DNA of 64,000 nt. Source: Pseudomonadota bacterium (lineage in GTDB: Bacteria > Desulfobacterota > Desulfobulbia > Desulfobulbales > Desulfocapsaceae). The notes under the pieces were generated by a model. It saw nothing but the letters and a program-made list of their open reading frames with translations. It was not told where the DNA came from and ran no database searches. Position numbers and translations under genes: made by a program. Of the stretch, positions 8,834 through 17,990 are shown piece after piece. The stretch's first letter is position 1, and each line of letters opens with the position of its first letter. The stretch lies in NCBI GenBank assembly GCA_023412495.1, contig JAEYNP010000080.1:1-64000 (forward strand), given 5' to 3'.

Positions 8834-9143
8834 TTTCTCCTCCTACAATTAAAGATTTGGAAATGTATGATGCAAAAGTCTTTGCAGGAGGATACAAGAC
8901 GGATCTTACATATTTCCCTCAAGGAGCGTATTAGCGGGGATATTCAACGATTGTTTGAATATTTTTCAAAAAGTGAGGTGGCTGTCGTCCTGTTCAAGGT
9001 GTACACGTGCAGTGTTAAATTAGTTATTAATTCTCGCCCTTCTATTAAAATTTTTTATATATCGCCTTAAGAAGAAACATCTCTGAGAGATATCTCCCCC
9101 CTGAAATAACAGGAAATTTAATGTATTATTTTCCGTTGGGTAG
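8834..9143. other. Intergenic region, AT-rich, no gene seen
   Basis: The stretch between the divergent GspH-like gene and the minor pilin operon has no convincing reading frame. It is AT-rich (TTAATTCTCGCCC..., TTTTTTATATATCGCC region near 9045-9065) and probably holds upstream activator sites for the sigma54 promoter at 9144 as well as the promoter of the minus-strand gene. No specific operator could be defined. Confidence 0.4.
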
Positions 9144-9159
9144 TGGTGTGTTTATTGCA
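9144..9159 (+). promoter_or_regulatory. Sigma54 (-24/-12) promoter of the minor pilin operon
   Basis: TGGTGTGTTTATTGCA matches the sigma54 consensus TGGCACG-N4-TTGCA, with the invariant GG (9145-9146) and GC (9157-9158) separated by exactly ten bases. Transcription would begin near 9170, leaving an untranslated leader of roughly 70 bases before the ATG at 9239. A sigma54 activator of the PilR type is encoded about 850 bases upstream on the same strand. Confidence 0.75.
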
Positions 9160-9238
9160 TAAATGTCGCACAGTCGATCTCCTGTTTTTCCACAAGTGAA
9201 CAATTATGGATCAAATAACAAACAAGGTGAAAGCGATC

Positions 9239-9787
9239 ATGAAACCTGGCAGAAAGATCTTCACTCTGCACGGCTTTACTTTGGTCGAACTGATGACGGT
9301 TGTTGCAATTATCGCTATCCTGGCGATGTTTGCAGCGCCCGAGGTGATCAATTGGCGACCGAAAATGCGCTTGAAAGGTGCGGCTGACACGCTGTCCGAA
9401 AACCTGCAACGCGCCAAGATGCACGCCATTAAAAATAATGTGAGGGTGGTCTTGACCTTTACTGCGGGCACGGGGGCACCGGCGAGGACGTGCACCGGCG
9501 GTTCGTATAGATTCGTCGACAGCTCCCCCGCCGCTATTGTCGTCGCGGCTGAGACTTTTAACGATTTGACCACCCCTGAGTCGACGGCAAGGACTTCAGG
9601 CCTCTGTCTGCAGGCCTCAACCTTTGCGGCGGGGGAAGGTTTTACTCCCCGCGGATTGACGATAGGCGCGGGGGGAGGGGTTGTTACACTCAGCAATACC
9701 AGTTTAACGGCATCGGGTGATCCGACCTATGTCATTACCCAGACGGTTGCCGGGGGAATCCAACTTCAGAAGGTGCTTTATCCATGA
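9239..9787 (+). CDS. fimT: Minor pilin FimT/GspH-like
   Basis: Prepilin-like protein of 182 residues with leader MKPGRKIFTLHG and a hydrophobic helix starting FTLVELMTVVAIIAILAMFA (Glu5 present), followed by the FimT/GspH features LSENLQRAKMHAIKNNVRVV. ATG at 9239 is preferred to the in-frame ATG at 9206 because AAGGTG lies nine bases ahead of it and the leader is then of normal length. It is the first gene of the operon behind the sigma54 site, overlapping the next gene by four bases (ATGA). In type IV pili such proteins form the priming tip complex with PilV, PilW, PilX and PilY1. Confidence 0.88.
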   Translation: MKPGRKIFTLHGFTLVELMTVVAIIAILAMFAAPEVINWRPKMRLKGAADTLSENLQRAKMHAIKNNVRVVLTFTAGTGAPARTCTGGSYRFVDSSPAAIVVAAETFNDLTTPESTARTSGLCLQASTFAAGEGFTPRGLTIGAGGGVVTLSNTSLTASGDPTYVITQTVAGGIQLQKVLYP

Positions 9788-10509
9788 AAACCCAAAATTC
9801 CTTGGACACTGGAAACCAGCAGGGTTTTACCCTGGTGGAACTCATGATCACCCTGGCCATGTCGGCAATTATCGTCTCGGCCATTTATTCGGCATACATC
9901 ATCCAGCAGAAGACCTACTACACGCAGGGCCAGGTTGTCGAGATGCAGCAGAATATCCGGGCGGGCCTGGAGTTAATGTCCAGTGAAATCCGCATGGCGG
10001 GCTATGGCAGCGCTGGGTGTGCTCAAATAGTTGTGGCGACTGGCTCACAATTACAGTTCAGGTCGGACTTGAACAATGACGGTGATTGTGACGATACCAA
10101 TGAGGATGTCACCTATAGCCTGGCAGGGGTTGATGCCGATAGCAATGGCGTCGTTGACGATATCGACACGGATAACGATGGAATGGTTGATGCGGCAGTA
10201 ACATTGACACGCACGCCGGGAGGGGGGGGAGCGCAAGCGGTTTCCGATGGCATCCAGGCGATCGAATTCTACTATACCATCAACGACCCAGGGACGCCGC
10301 CGACGCTTATGCCGACAGCGGCTCAACTCGAGCAAATTCAGACAGTACAAATCACCATGCTAGCGGTGGCAAGTCAAAGAGATCCTAAATATACGAATGC
10401 GGATACATATCGCACTGGCTCAAATGTAACCTGGGGACCCTTTAACGACAATTTCCGCCGTCGCATCCTCACTTCTTCCGTGAATGTTCGTAACCAGGGA
10501 CTCAACTAA
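9784..10509 (+). CDS. pilW: Minor pilin PilW
   Basis: A 241-residue prepilin-like protein with leader ending in NQQG and helix [20 protein letters not shown], then the PilW/GspJ-type stretch IRAGLELMSSEIRMAGYG. A repeated acidic segment (about residues 98-135, with DLNNDGDCDD, DADSNGVVDD and DTDNDGMVD) resembles calcium-binding loops and is followed by a region predicting mixed beta structure. The start codon overlaps the stop of fimT, and its stop overlaps the start of pilV, implying translational coupling within the minor pilin operon. Confidence 0.88.
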   Translation: MKTQNSLDTGNQQGFTLVELMITLAMSAIIVSAIYSAYIIQQKTYYTQGQVVEMQQNIRAGLELMSSEIRMAGYGSAGCAQIVVATGSQLQFRSDLNNDGDCDDTNEDVTYSLAGVDADSNGVVDDIDTDNDGMVDAAVTLTRTPGGGGAQAVSDGIQAIEFYYTINDPGTPPTLMPTAAQLEQIQTVQITMLAVASQRDPKYTNADTYRTGSNVTWGPFNDNFRRRILTSSVNVRNQGLN

Positions 10510-10898
10510 TGAATAAAATTATCGATAATAACCGTGGATTTACGCTCATCGAGGCGATAATTTCCCTCGCAGTTCTCAGCATTGGCATTCTCGCTTTGTT
10601 TGCCATGCAGACTCTGAGTATCAGGGGTAATGCAAATGCCAGTCGGATAACGACGCTTGCCACATCGGGCGGAGACGAAATCGAACAGATACTTACTCAA
10701 GACTACGAGGTGATAAAAAATACTGACTTTTCACCTTGTCCCAGTGATGGAATAGCATATCGAAGCAAAAGAACGGTTCTTGATGATACACCTGTAGAAG
10801 ATATTAAAACGATTGAGGTTGTTGTGATTAAATGTATTGATGGACAAACAGATGGGAATCAGCTGTCACTAAGATATCTGAAATATAACAAAATTTAG
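10509..10898 (+). CDS. pilV: Minor pilin PilV
   Basis: A 129-residue prepilin-like protein: leader MNKIIDNNRG, then FTLIEAIISLAVLSIGILALFA, with Glu5 and the PilV/GspI-type motif LAVLSIGILALFAMQTLSIRGN. It starts on the last base of the pilW stop codon (TAATG). PilV homologues are minor pilins of the tip complex that also anchor PilY1 in some species. The protein is shorter than Pseudomonas PilV but of normal size for Desulfobacterota versions. Base composition drops towards AT in its 3' half. Confidence 0.85.
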   Translation: MNKIIDNNRGFTLIEAIISLAVLSIGILALFAMQTLSIRGNANASRITTLATSGGDEIEQILTQDYEVIKNTDFSPCPSDGIAYRSKRTVLDDTPVEDIKTIEVVVIKCIDGQTDGNQLSLRYLKYNKI

Positions 10899-10947
10899 GA
10901 ACATTTAACGTCAAAAAAACGTAGTACAGATTTCATATAGATTTAGG

Positions 10948-11619
10948 ATGAGGTGCAACGGAATTATGCAATGCCATTTACATAGATTACGCTCATTTTT
11001 GCGACCAGTCTCCCCCTCCCCCCTGCGGAACGAACAAGGATTTTTGCTGGTAATCACCATGGTTATTCTGGTGGTGCTCTCTTTGATTGGCTTGTCGGCC
11101 ACGAATCTCAGCCGAGTTGAGCTGCAGATTGCCGGCAACGACCGCCTGCATAAAGAAACCTTCTACCAGGCGGATGGGGGAACGGAAGTGGGTGCGAATC
11201 TTCTGGAAGAAAATATAGCCTGTTCTGCCGGTTTCAGCGGTCCAGCCCCAAAAGCAATCGGGCTTGCCGAGATTGTCTCCGACCTGAAGTTCTGGGCGAA
11301 TGAAACTGAACCCACTTCGTCATACCCGTCGGACACGGTTCGCCATATTCGGTTTATTGCCGATGGCACGGCACCCATAGCCGGAGATAATACCAAACCC
11401 CATACCAACATCCACTTTTTCGGCAACAGCAGTCTGTCGACCGGCAACGCCATCCAGATGATCGCCGGCTATGAAGGCACCGGATACAGTGCGGCAACCG
11501 GCGGAGGTCAACTGGTCACCAATATCGACTCCCAGCACCGGGGCATCAGCAACAGCCTCACGAACATCAGGGTTCTCTGGAGGCATATTATCGGCCACGA
11601 GGGAACGTGCAGATACTGA
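10948..11619 (+). CDS. pilX: Pilus assembly protein PilX-like
   Basis: A protein of up to 223 residues with a PilX N-terminal region: EQGFLLVITMVILVVLSLIG, then ATNLSRVELQIAGNDR and FYQADGGTEVG. These are the hallmarks of PilX minor pilins, including the hydrophobic helix without Glu5. Two starts are possible, ATG at 10948 or ATG at 10966; the second has GAGGTG ten bases upstream. Both leave a long basic leader (HRLRSFLRPVSPSPLRNEQG). PilX would help prime the pilus and display PilY1, whose gene follows 93 bases later. Confidence 0.8.
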   Translation: MRCNGIMQCHLHRLRSFLRPVSPSPLRNEQGFLLVITMVILVVLSLIGLSATNLSRVELQIAGNDRLHKETFYQADGGTEVGANLLEENIACSAGFSGPAPKAIGLAEIVSDLKFWANETEPTSSYPSDTVRHIRFIADGTAPIAGDNTKPHTNIHFFGNSSLSTGNAIQMIAGYEGTGYSAATGGGQLVTNIDSQHRGISNSLTNIRVLWRHIIGHEGTCRY

Positions 11620-11712
11620 TGAAAAATGTGATCAACGAGGCCTGCATGAGTCACAAAAATTCACAAAAAATATAGATAAGTAAGTGATTGTCAATACTTA
11701 GGGAGATATCAC

Positions 11713-14700
11713 ATGAGAAACTACACGCCGCTATTCCTCCCCCTATGCCTGCTATGGTCATATGCGCTGCTGCATACTGCACCGGCAGCTTATGCCGAAA
11801 CCGCCGAAAGCTATAAGGCTATACCGCCTTTTGTTACCTCAGGTGCTCCGCCACTGGTTATGCTCGTGATGGGGCGAGACCACAAACTCTATTACGAGGC
11901 ATACAATGATGCTTCGGATTTGAATGATGATGGCGTCCTGGATATCCGCTACAACCCGGCCATAGACTATTACGGATACTTCGATAGCTATAAATGCTAC
12001 ATTTACAATTCTGCCAATTCACGCTTTGAGCCCAGTTCGACCACAGCAAACAAGAAATGCACCACTGCTGCGGCCGACTGGAGCGGCGATTTTCTCAATT
12101 ACCTTACCATGTCCCGAATGGACACCATGCGCAAGGTCCTCTACGGTGGCTACCGGTCAACCGATACCGCCTCCGAGACCGTACTGCAGCGGGTCTATAT
12201 CCCCCAGGACGCCCATTCCTGGGGCAAAGAATATGAAAGCATCGCCAGAGATCTCTACGACATTCGCGACTATACCCCACTCGCCTTGCCCGATGCCAAT
12301 ACCCGTCATTTATTTGCGTCGACGACTCTTTCCGATAATGGCAACCCTCTGTTACGGGTTCTTCCCAACAACACCCACCGCATCTGGGAGTGGGTGGCAA
12401 AGGAGCGGCCGGTTATCGATAACTCACTGGTATCCACGGGTAATTATAATTCCTATCCCGCCAACCATGCGGAATATGACGCGCTGGTCGCCAAATTTGC
12501 CAATGCTTCGCACCAGCAGGGCACCGGCGCTCCCGCCAATGGCCGGATCGACGGCAGCGGCAACCCTTATGGGCCTGACGACTATTATCTCACTATCTTC
12601 AAAGGCCAGTTACTGGTTACTACCGCCGGCAACTATGAGTTTGCCGTTGATGGTGATGATGCCTTAGAAGTAATCATCGATGGTACCGTCGTTGCCTCCT
12701 GGTACAACGGTCATGGGGCTTGTGGATGCACTACCTATGCCGGAACGATCAATCTTACCAGCGGCAGTCATACCGTCGAATTTCGTCATCAGGAGCGAGA
12801 GGGCGATGATAACTACTACCTGCGGTGGAAGGGGGCAGATAGCGGCAATGCCTGGCAAATAGTGCCGACTGCCAAATATAACAACCTCATCCAGACGACT
12901 TATGATGTAAATTCCTCGAGTACGATCACCGACTATCAGGTGAGGGTCAAAGTTTGTGACACGGCCATTGGCCTGGAACAGAATTGCCAGCAATATCCCA
13001 GCGGCAACTATAAACCAATCGGTTTATTGCAGAGGCACGGAGAATCGCTCTGGGATGCCACCGCCTCGCCACCAGGCTACAAACAACCGAGGATGTATTT
13101 TGGCCTCATGACGGGATCGTATGCCAAGAGCACCTCAGGTGGTGTATTGCGTAAAAAAATGGGCAATATCAGTGATGAGATTGAAACCAACACCACCGGC
13201 GTATTCAAAACTTCCGTCAACGGGATAATTCAGACCATCAATAAGCTGAGAATCTTCGGCTTCAGATATCCTCCGACGAACTATGAATATAACCAGAACT
13301 GCGGCTGGATAACGAGTGGCCCGATGACCGAAGGGCAATGCCGTGACTGGGGGAATCCCATTGGCGAGATCATGTATGAAACCCTTCGTTATTTTGCCGG
13401 AAAAGGCGCGCCAACCGCAGCCTTCGATTACTCTGGAACTACCGATGACGACAGCCTTTTATTGCCCAAGGACACCTGGAATAACCCCTACGACAAAACA
13501 AACGGCGGTTTTGATTGGTGCGCCAAGCCCTTTATGCTGGTGCTGAGTGACATCAACCCCTCGTATGATTCGAATCAATTGCCCGGTGTCGATACTAATT
13601 TCGGCACCGGCATCACCAGCGATTTGACTGGCCTGAATGTCAGCACAGAAGCGGCAGCCATATCGTCGTTGGAGGGGATCACCGGCGACAAATTTATCGG
13701 GCAGAGCAGCAATGTCGTAGATGGTGTCTGTTCCGTAAAAAATGTGACTGGACTTGGCCCTCTTCGTGGGCTTTGCCCGGAAGAACCGACCAAACTGGGG
13801 AGCTACTATTCGGCCTCGGTCGCTAAATACGGCCATATCAAGGATCTCAATCCAGCCACTGGTGACCAGAAAGTTACTACATACAGTATCGGCCTTGCCT
13901 CTCCATTGCCACGGATTGAACTGCGAGTGGGGCCGGATAAACATCTCATTACCCTGGTGCCCTTTGGAAAATCTGTCAAACAGGACGCAAGCGGGCTCTG
14001 GACATTTTTTCCCACCAATACAATCGTCGATTTCTTCGTCGAAACCCTTGGCCCGACCTATGGCCGATTCAGCATCAACTACGAAGATGTCGAGCAAGGG
14101 GCCGACCATGACATGGATGCGGTTGTCAGATATGAATATCAGCTGGTCGATGCAGCCGACAATAATGTTACCGATCCTCTTTTCGCCGCAAAGGTGAAAA
14201 TAACCTTGACCTCGACCTACGCCGCGGGCGGCATCGTTCAACACCTCGGTTATATTATTTCGGGAACAACTGCCGATCAGCCCTATATCGAGGTCAGGGA
14301 TCTCGATACTGCCGCCGCCAACGACGTCCATGCCCCCTTTGACACCGGATCCGCGACGGCCCCACTGCCGCTCACGGCAACAAGGACCTTTACGCCTTCC
14401 TCTACCGGCGGCGCCACAGCCGCGCAGCTACTGCCAAATCCCTTATGGTATGCCGCCAAATGGGGGGCCTACGATGAAAGTACAAAGGACGCCATCACCG
14501 GCCCCAATCGCCCGGAAGAATGGGACAAGGACGGCGATGGCGTACCCGACACCTACTTTTATGTAACCAACCCGCTAAAACTGGAGGAAAAACTCAGCAA
14601 GTCCTTTGCTGATATTCTTCGCAGAACAACATCCGGTACGGCTGCGTCGGTTATTTCCGGCTCCCGTTCCGGTGAAGGGGCGATCTATCAGAGTGTCTTC

Positions 14701-17700
14701 TATCCCGAGTACAGCGATTTCTCCGTGTCTGACAACAAGGTCAACTGGGTCGGCAGTGTTCACGCCTCCTTTGTCGATGACTTGGGGAGGATGCGGGAAG
14801 ATACGCCGGATGTGTTAGGTAACCAGAATCGCATTCTCGACGAGAGAGATTTAATCATAACATTCAAAAAAAATACTGCCACGAATGATCTGTTTATCGA
14901 GAAATATAGCCTTGTTGATGCAGTGGCCGAAAAGACAGCCGTAACTCTCCCCGCTGCCAGTGCATCCTTGGCAGGAAAGTATTTCCTGCTCCATGCTTCG
15001 GGTGAGAAATTTTATGTCTGGTTCACCGTTGATGGCAGCGGCGCCGACCCTCGACTCTCCGGCATGACCGGCATTCGTGTCGCCGTTGTCCTTACGGATA
15101 ATGCTGATACGGTGGCTATTAAAACGGCCGCGGCACTGTCGCATTTGGGACAGACATTCAATGTTCCGGCACCGATGGCAGACACAATAACTATTACCAA
15201 CGTGATGCCGGGAGATACTCCAGACGCCTCTCCTGGAACCTCAGGTTTTATGCTGAGCGTGTTGACCCAGGGCGTCGGGGAAACAACTCTTCTTGATTTT
15301 ACCGGGAAAGCTGAAGATATCGATTACCTTTGGAATTCAAATAACTGGCTCAACAACATCACCGACGGACCTCCCGACTATAACATCACAACCCAAAGGG
15401 ATTACAGCGATACATCCAAAGATCGGAGATATATTTTTACCTTCATTGATGCAGACCAGGATAAAATTGCCGATTCGGGCGAACAACTCCCCTTCGTGGC
15501 CGGTGCCAGCCTTCCCTCGGCTACCGACCTTATCAACCCTGCAACAATTTATCCATATATTCCAGTGACGTCTGACTCTCAAGCCCTGCCTGCCTATCCA
15601 GTCGAGGACAAATTGGCACCAGCCAATGATCTCAAGGATAACGATGGTGATGGGACGACGGATGAACCAGGTGAAAAAATTCCCGGTCCAATCAAAACCG
15701 CTTTTCTGCAGAATCAGACGAAAAGGGTCATCAATTACATCAGAGGTCAGGATCAGGGACCTCTGGCAATATCGTACAAGGATCCAGTGACAAATCTGGA
15801 TGCCGTTTACACCCTTCCAGCCTTCAGATCCCGAAAACTCGACCTCGATCATAACAATTCCCTGGAAACTACCTGGCGGTTGGGAGATATCGTCTATTCC
15901 AGCCCCACCGTTGTCAGCAAACCTCAGGAAGCGCTGCATCTCCTTTATAAGGATGCCTCGTATGGCACCTTTGCCGCTCAATACAAGCAACGGAGAACCG
16001 TGGTCTATGCCGGAGCCAACGACGGGATGCTCCATGCTTTCAATGGTGGTTTTTATGAGGATCGCTTCGACGTATATCCGCCTGCGCCGGCTACTCCAGA
16101 TAAAATCAGAGATGCGCAGTTTTTGTTACGACCAAAGGATAGCAACGGCAATGAAATCACCACAGGCTACGCGGCCCACCCACTGGGTGCCGAACTCTGG
16201 GCGTATGTTCCCTACAACCTCCTGCCCCATCTCTATTGGCTGACGGAGCCTAACTATGAGCATGCATACTATGTCGACCTGAAACCACGCATTTTTGATG
16301 CGAAGATTTTCACACCGGACGCGGACCACCCGGGGGGGTGGGGCACCGTTCTGGTCGGCGGGATGCGATTCGGTGGCGGAAAGATCAATGTCGATATGAA
16401 TAGACTGGATGGCAATGTCACGAGTAGTGACCGGACCATGACTTCCGCCTTTTTTGTCCTCGATATTACCAATCCCGAGGTTCCGCCAACGGTTCTCGGG
16501 GAGATTAATTTTCCCCATCTGGGATATACAACCTGTTATCCGACTGTTGCCACCATGAAAGACAAGGTTGAGACAACAGGTTCACCCAATCGATGGTTCC
16601 TTATTTTTGGGTCGGGCCCGGCGGAAGCAGATGGTTCGCCTGGTACGACGGCAGGGGTTTCTCTTTCAGATGCGGTCAGCGATCAGAAGGCAAAACTCTA
16701 TGTGGTTGATCTTGTCGAGTTGGCGAAGAACAAGTCACTGAAAACTCTGAATACATCAGGGGTATTGACGACCATCGATCCTCCGACGCCACCGGCGCTG
16801 CCGCAACCTGGGTACTATAAGAGTTTTGAAACAGACGGGATCAATGAAGGGGATAACAATGCTTTTATTTCCGATCCGATCACTGTCGATTACGACCTCG
16901 ATTACAAAGCCGACGCCGTATATTTCGGCACCGTGAGTTACAATGAAGCGGCGGCAGGGACGGAATGGGGTGGCAAACTCCGAAGAATTGTCATTAATGA
17001 TGATATTAATACAGCAAATTGGACGAGTGACAGCATTCTTGTCGATTTGGAAAAAAGCACCAACGATCCGGCTGCCGGAACCTATCAGCCGATCACCGCA
17101 GCTCCGACCGTTGGTCTCGACCCGGATGGCAACAACTGGGTCTACTTCGGAACTGGCCGCTATTTTGTACGCAGCGATAAAGACATAATCAATCAACAGA
17201 CTTTCTATGGCATCAAGGAACCGAGGGTTACCTCGGGTTCAGGTTTAGTCAACAGTTATGATAAGGTGGAACTTAACACTTTGTATAACTCCACTTTTAT
17301 TGAAGTGAAAGCCGACACGCATGAGGTCAGTGGTGGCCCAGTTCCACCTTCTGGAACGGCCGGATCACCAAAAACATGGAATGACTTTGTGCTAGCGTCG
17401 AAATCATTCAGGGGCTGGTATTATAATTTTCAGGAGAGTCTGGAGAGAAATCTGGGACAGGCCGCATTGTTTGGCGATCTTACGACCTTCACTTCATACG
17501 TCCCCTCAAATGATATCTGTACCTACGAGGGGTCCAGTAATCTGTATGCCCTCTATTATTTGACGGGAACCGCACCTGACAAAACAGTTCTTAATGATAT
17601 TAAGAATCCTTCGCCCACGAATAACATCAAGAAAATCTCCTTGGGCACGGGGCTTGTTTCGAAACCCAGTATCCATGTCGGGACCAAGGAAGGGTCGACG

Positions 17701-17799
17701 GTTTTTGTCCAATCCAGTGATGGTTCGATTATTCCTGTAGATGAGAAGAATCCCGGCAATACCAAATCGGGCCGGACAGCTTGGAGCCAGAGGGAGTAG
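11713..17799 (+). CDS. pilY1: Type IV pilus tip protein PilY1 with inserted PA14 domain
   Basis: A very large secreted protein (2028 residues) with a signal peptide cut after AYA (residue 28). The N-terminal region opens with PPLVMLVMGRDHKLYYEAYN and lacks a von Willebrand MIDAS motif. Residues about 285-380 form a PA14-like domain (DDYYLTIFKGQLLVT, NYEFAVDGDDALEVIIDG, HTVEFRHQE), a fold often used for carbohydrate binding. The C-terminal third is the PilC/PilY1 beta-propeller (TVVYAGANDGMLHAFNGG, LWAYVPYNLLPHL). Four acidic loops of the DxDxDGxxD type occur at 69-77, 938-946, 1309-1317 and 1726-1734; the last is in the propeller, where PilY1 binds calcium to control retraction. AGGGAGATATCAC precedes the ATG. 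It closes the minor pilin operon and likely acts as tip adhesin. Confidence 0.93.
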   Translation: MRNYTPLFLPLCLLWSYALLHTAPAAYAETAESYKAIPPFVTSGAPPLVMLVMGRDHKLYYEAYNDASDLNDDGVLDIRYNPAIDYYGYFDSYKCYIYNSANSRFEPSSTTANKKCTTAAADWSGDFLNYLTMSRMDTMRKVLYGGYRSTDTASETVLQRVYIPQDAHSWGKEYESIARDLYDIRDYTPLALPDANTRHLFASTTLSDNGNPLLRVLPNNTHRIWEWVAKERPVIDNSLVSTGNYNSYPANHAEYDALVAKFANASHQQGTGAPANGRIDGSGNPYGPDDYYLTIFKGQLLVTTAGNYEFAVDGDDALEVIIDGTVVASWYNGHGACGCTTYAGTINLTSGSHTVEFRHQEREGDDNYYLRWKGADSGNAWQIVPTAKYNNLIQTTYDVNSSSTITDYQVRVKVCDTAIGLEQNCQQYPSGNYKPIGLLQRHGESLWDATASPPGYKQPRMYFGLMTGSYAKSTSGGVLRKKMGNISDEIETNTTGVFKTSVNGIIQTINKLRIFGFRYPPTNYEYNQNCGWITSGPMTEGQCRDWGNPIGEIMYETLRYFAGKGAPTAAFDYSGTTDDDSLLLPKDTWNNPYDKTNGGFDWCAKPFMLVLSDINPSYDSNQLPGVDTNFGTGITSDLTGLNVSTEAAAISSLEGITGDKFIGQSSNVVDGVCSVKNVTGLGPLRGLCPEEPTKLGSYYSASVAKYGHIKDLNPATGDQKVTTYSIGLASPLPRIELRVGPDKHLITLVPFGKSVKQDASGLWTFFPTNTIVDFFVETLGPTYGRFSINYEDVEQGADHDMDAVVRYEYQLVDAADNNVTDPLFAAKVKITLTSTYAAGGIVQHLGYIISGTTADQPYIEVRDLDTAAANDVHAPFDTGSATAPLPLTATRTFTPSSTGGATAAQLLPNPLWYAAKWGAYDESTKDAITGPNRPEEWDKDGDGVPDTYFYVTNPLKLEEKLSKSFADILRRTTSGTAASVISGSRSGEGAIYQSVFYPEYSDFSVSDNKVNWVGSVHASFVDDLGRMREDTPDVLGNQNRILDERDLIITFKKNTATNDLFIEKYSLVDAVAEKTAVTLPAASASLAGKYFLLHASGEKFYVWFTVDGSGADPRLSGMTGIRVAVVLTDNADTVAIKTAAALSHLGQTFNVPAPMADTITITNVMPGDTPDASPGTSGFMLSVLTQGVGETTLLDFTGKAEDIDYLWNSNNWLNNITDGPPDYNITTQRDYSDTSKDRRYIFTFIDADQDKIADSGEQLPFVAGASLPSATDLINPATIYPYIPVTSDSQALPAYPVEDKLAPANDLKDNDGDGTTDEPGEKIPGPIKTAFLQNQTKRVINYIRGQDQGPLAISYKDPVTNLDAVYTLPAFRSRKLDLDHNNSLETTWRLGDIVYSSPTVVSKPQEALHLLYKDASYGTFAAQYKQRRTVVYAGANDGMLHAFNGGFYEDRFDVYPPAPATPDKIRDAQFLLRPKDSNGNEITTGYAAHPLGAELWAYVPYNLLPHLYWLTEPNYEHAYYVDLKPRIFDAKIFTPDADHPGGWGTVLVGGMRFGGGKINVDMNRLDGNVTSSDRTMTSAFFVLDITNPEVPPTVLGEINFPHLGYTTCYPTVATMKDKVETTGSPNRWFLIFGSGPAEADGSPGTTAGVSLSDAVSDQKAKLYVVDLVELAKNKSLKTLNTSGVLTTIDPPTPPALPQPGYYKSFETDGINEGDNNAFISDPITVDYDLDYKADAVYFGTVSYNEAAAGTEWGGKLRRIVINDDINTANWTSDSILVDLEKSTNDPAAGTYQPITAAPTVGLDPDGNNWVYFGTGRYFVRSDKDIINQQTFYGIKEPRVTSGSGLVNSYDKVELNTLYNSTFIEVKADTHEVSGGPVPPSGTAGSPKTWNDFVLASKSFRGWYYNFQESLERNLGQAALFGDLTTFTSYVPSNDICTYEGSSNLYALYYLTGTAPDKTVLNDIKNPSPTNNIKKISLGTGLVSKPSIHVGTKEGSTVFVQSSDGSIIPVDEKNPGNTKSGRTAWSQRE

Positions 17800-17808
17800 T
17801 ATGAGAAC

Positions 17809-17826
17809 CACTTATAAGTATAAGTG
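17809..17826. repeat. Inverted repeat CACTTATA-AG-TATAAGTG
   Basis: A perfect 8-base inverted repeat with a 2-base spacer lies just after the pilY1 stop and about 40 bases before the -35 box of the sat promoter. Its position and symmetry suit a dimeric regulator site, but there is no further evidence. Confidence 0.35.
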
Positions 17827-17864
17827 TGCAAAGTGGCTGCCTGCAGCGTGCTCTCGCTTTTCAC

Positions 17865-17894
17865 TTGACAATTTGGTGAATATTTTTATATATA
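17865..17894 (+). promoter_or_regulatory. Sigma70 promoter of sat
   Basis: TTGACA at 17865-17870 is followed after 18 bases by TATATA at 17889-17894, within an AT-rich stretch. The start point would lie near 17901, giving a leader of about 90 bases before sat. A consensus -35 box fits the high expression expected of ATP sulfurylase in a sulfate reducer. Confidence 0.7.
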
Positions 17895-17990
17895 CTTGCT
17901 CGTAAATGAATAACCGTTCAGTCTGCTGCCCATAGGTTTGTGCAGCGTGAAGTTTTTTTAATATCAACCAATTAAAAAGAGAGGAACTGT

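Noticed and set aside
13459..14331. Open frame antisense to pilY1 (290 codons)
   Set aside because: Shadow of a long real gene; no start signal or motif.
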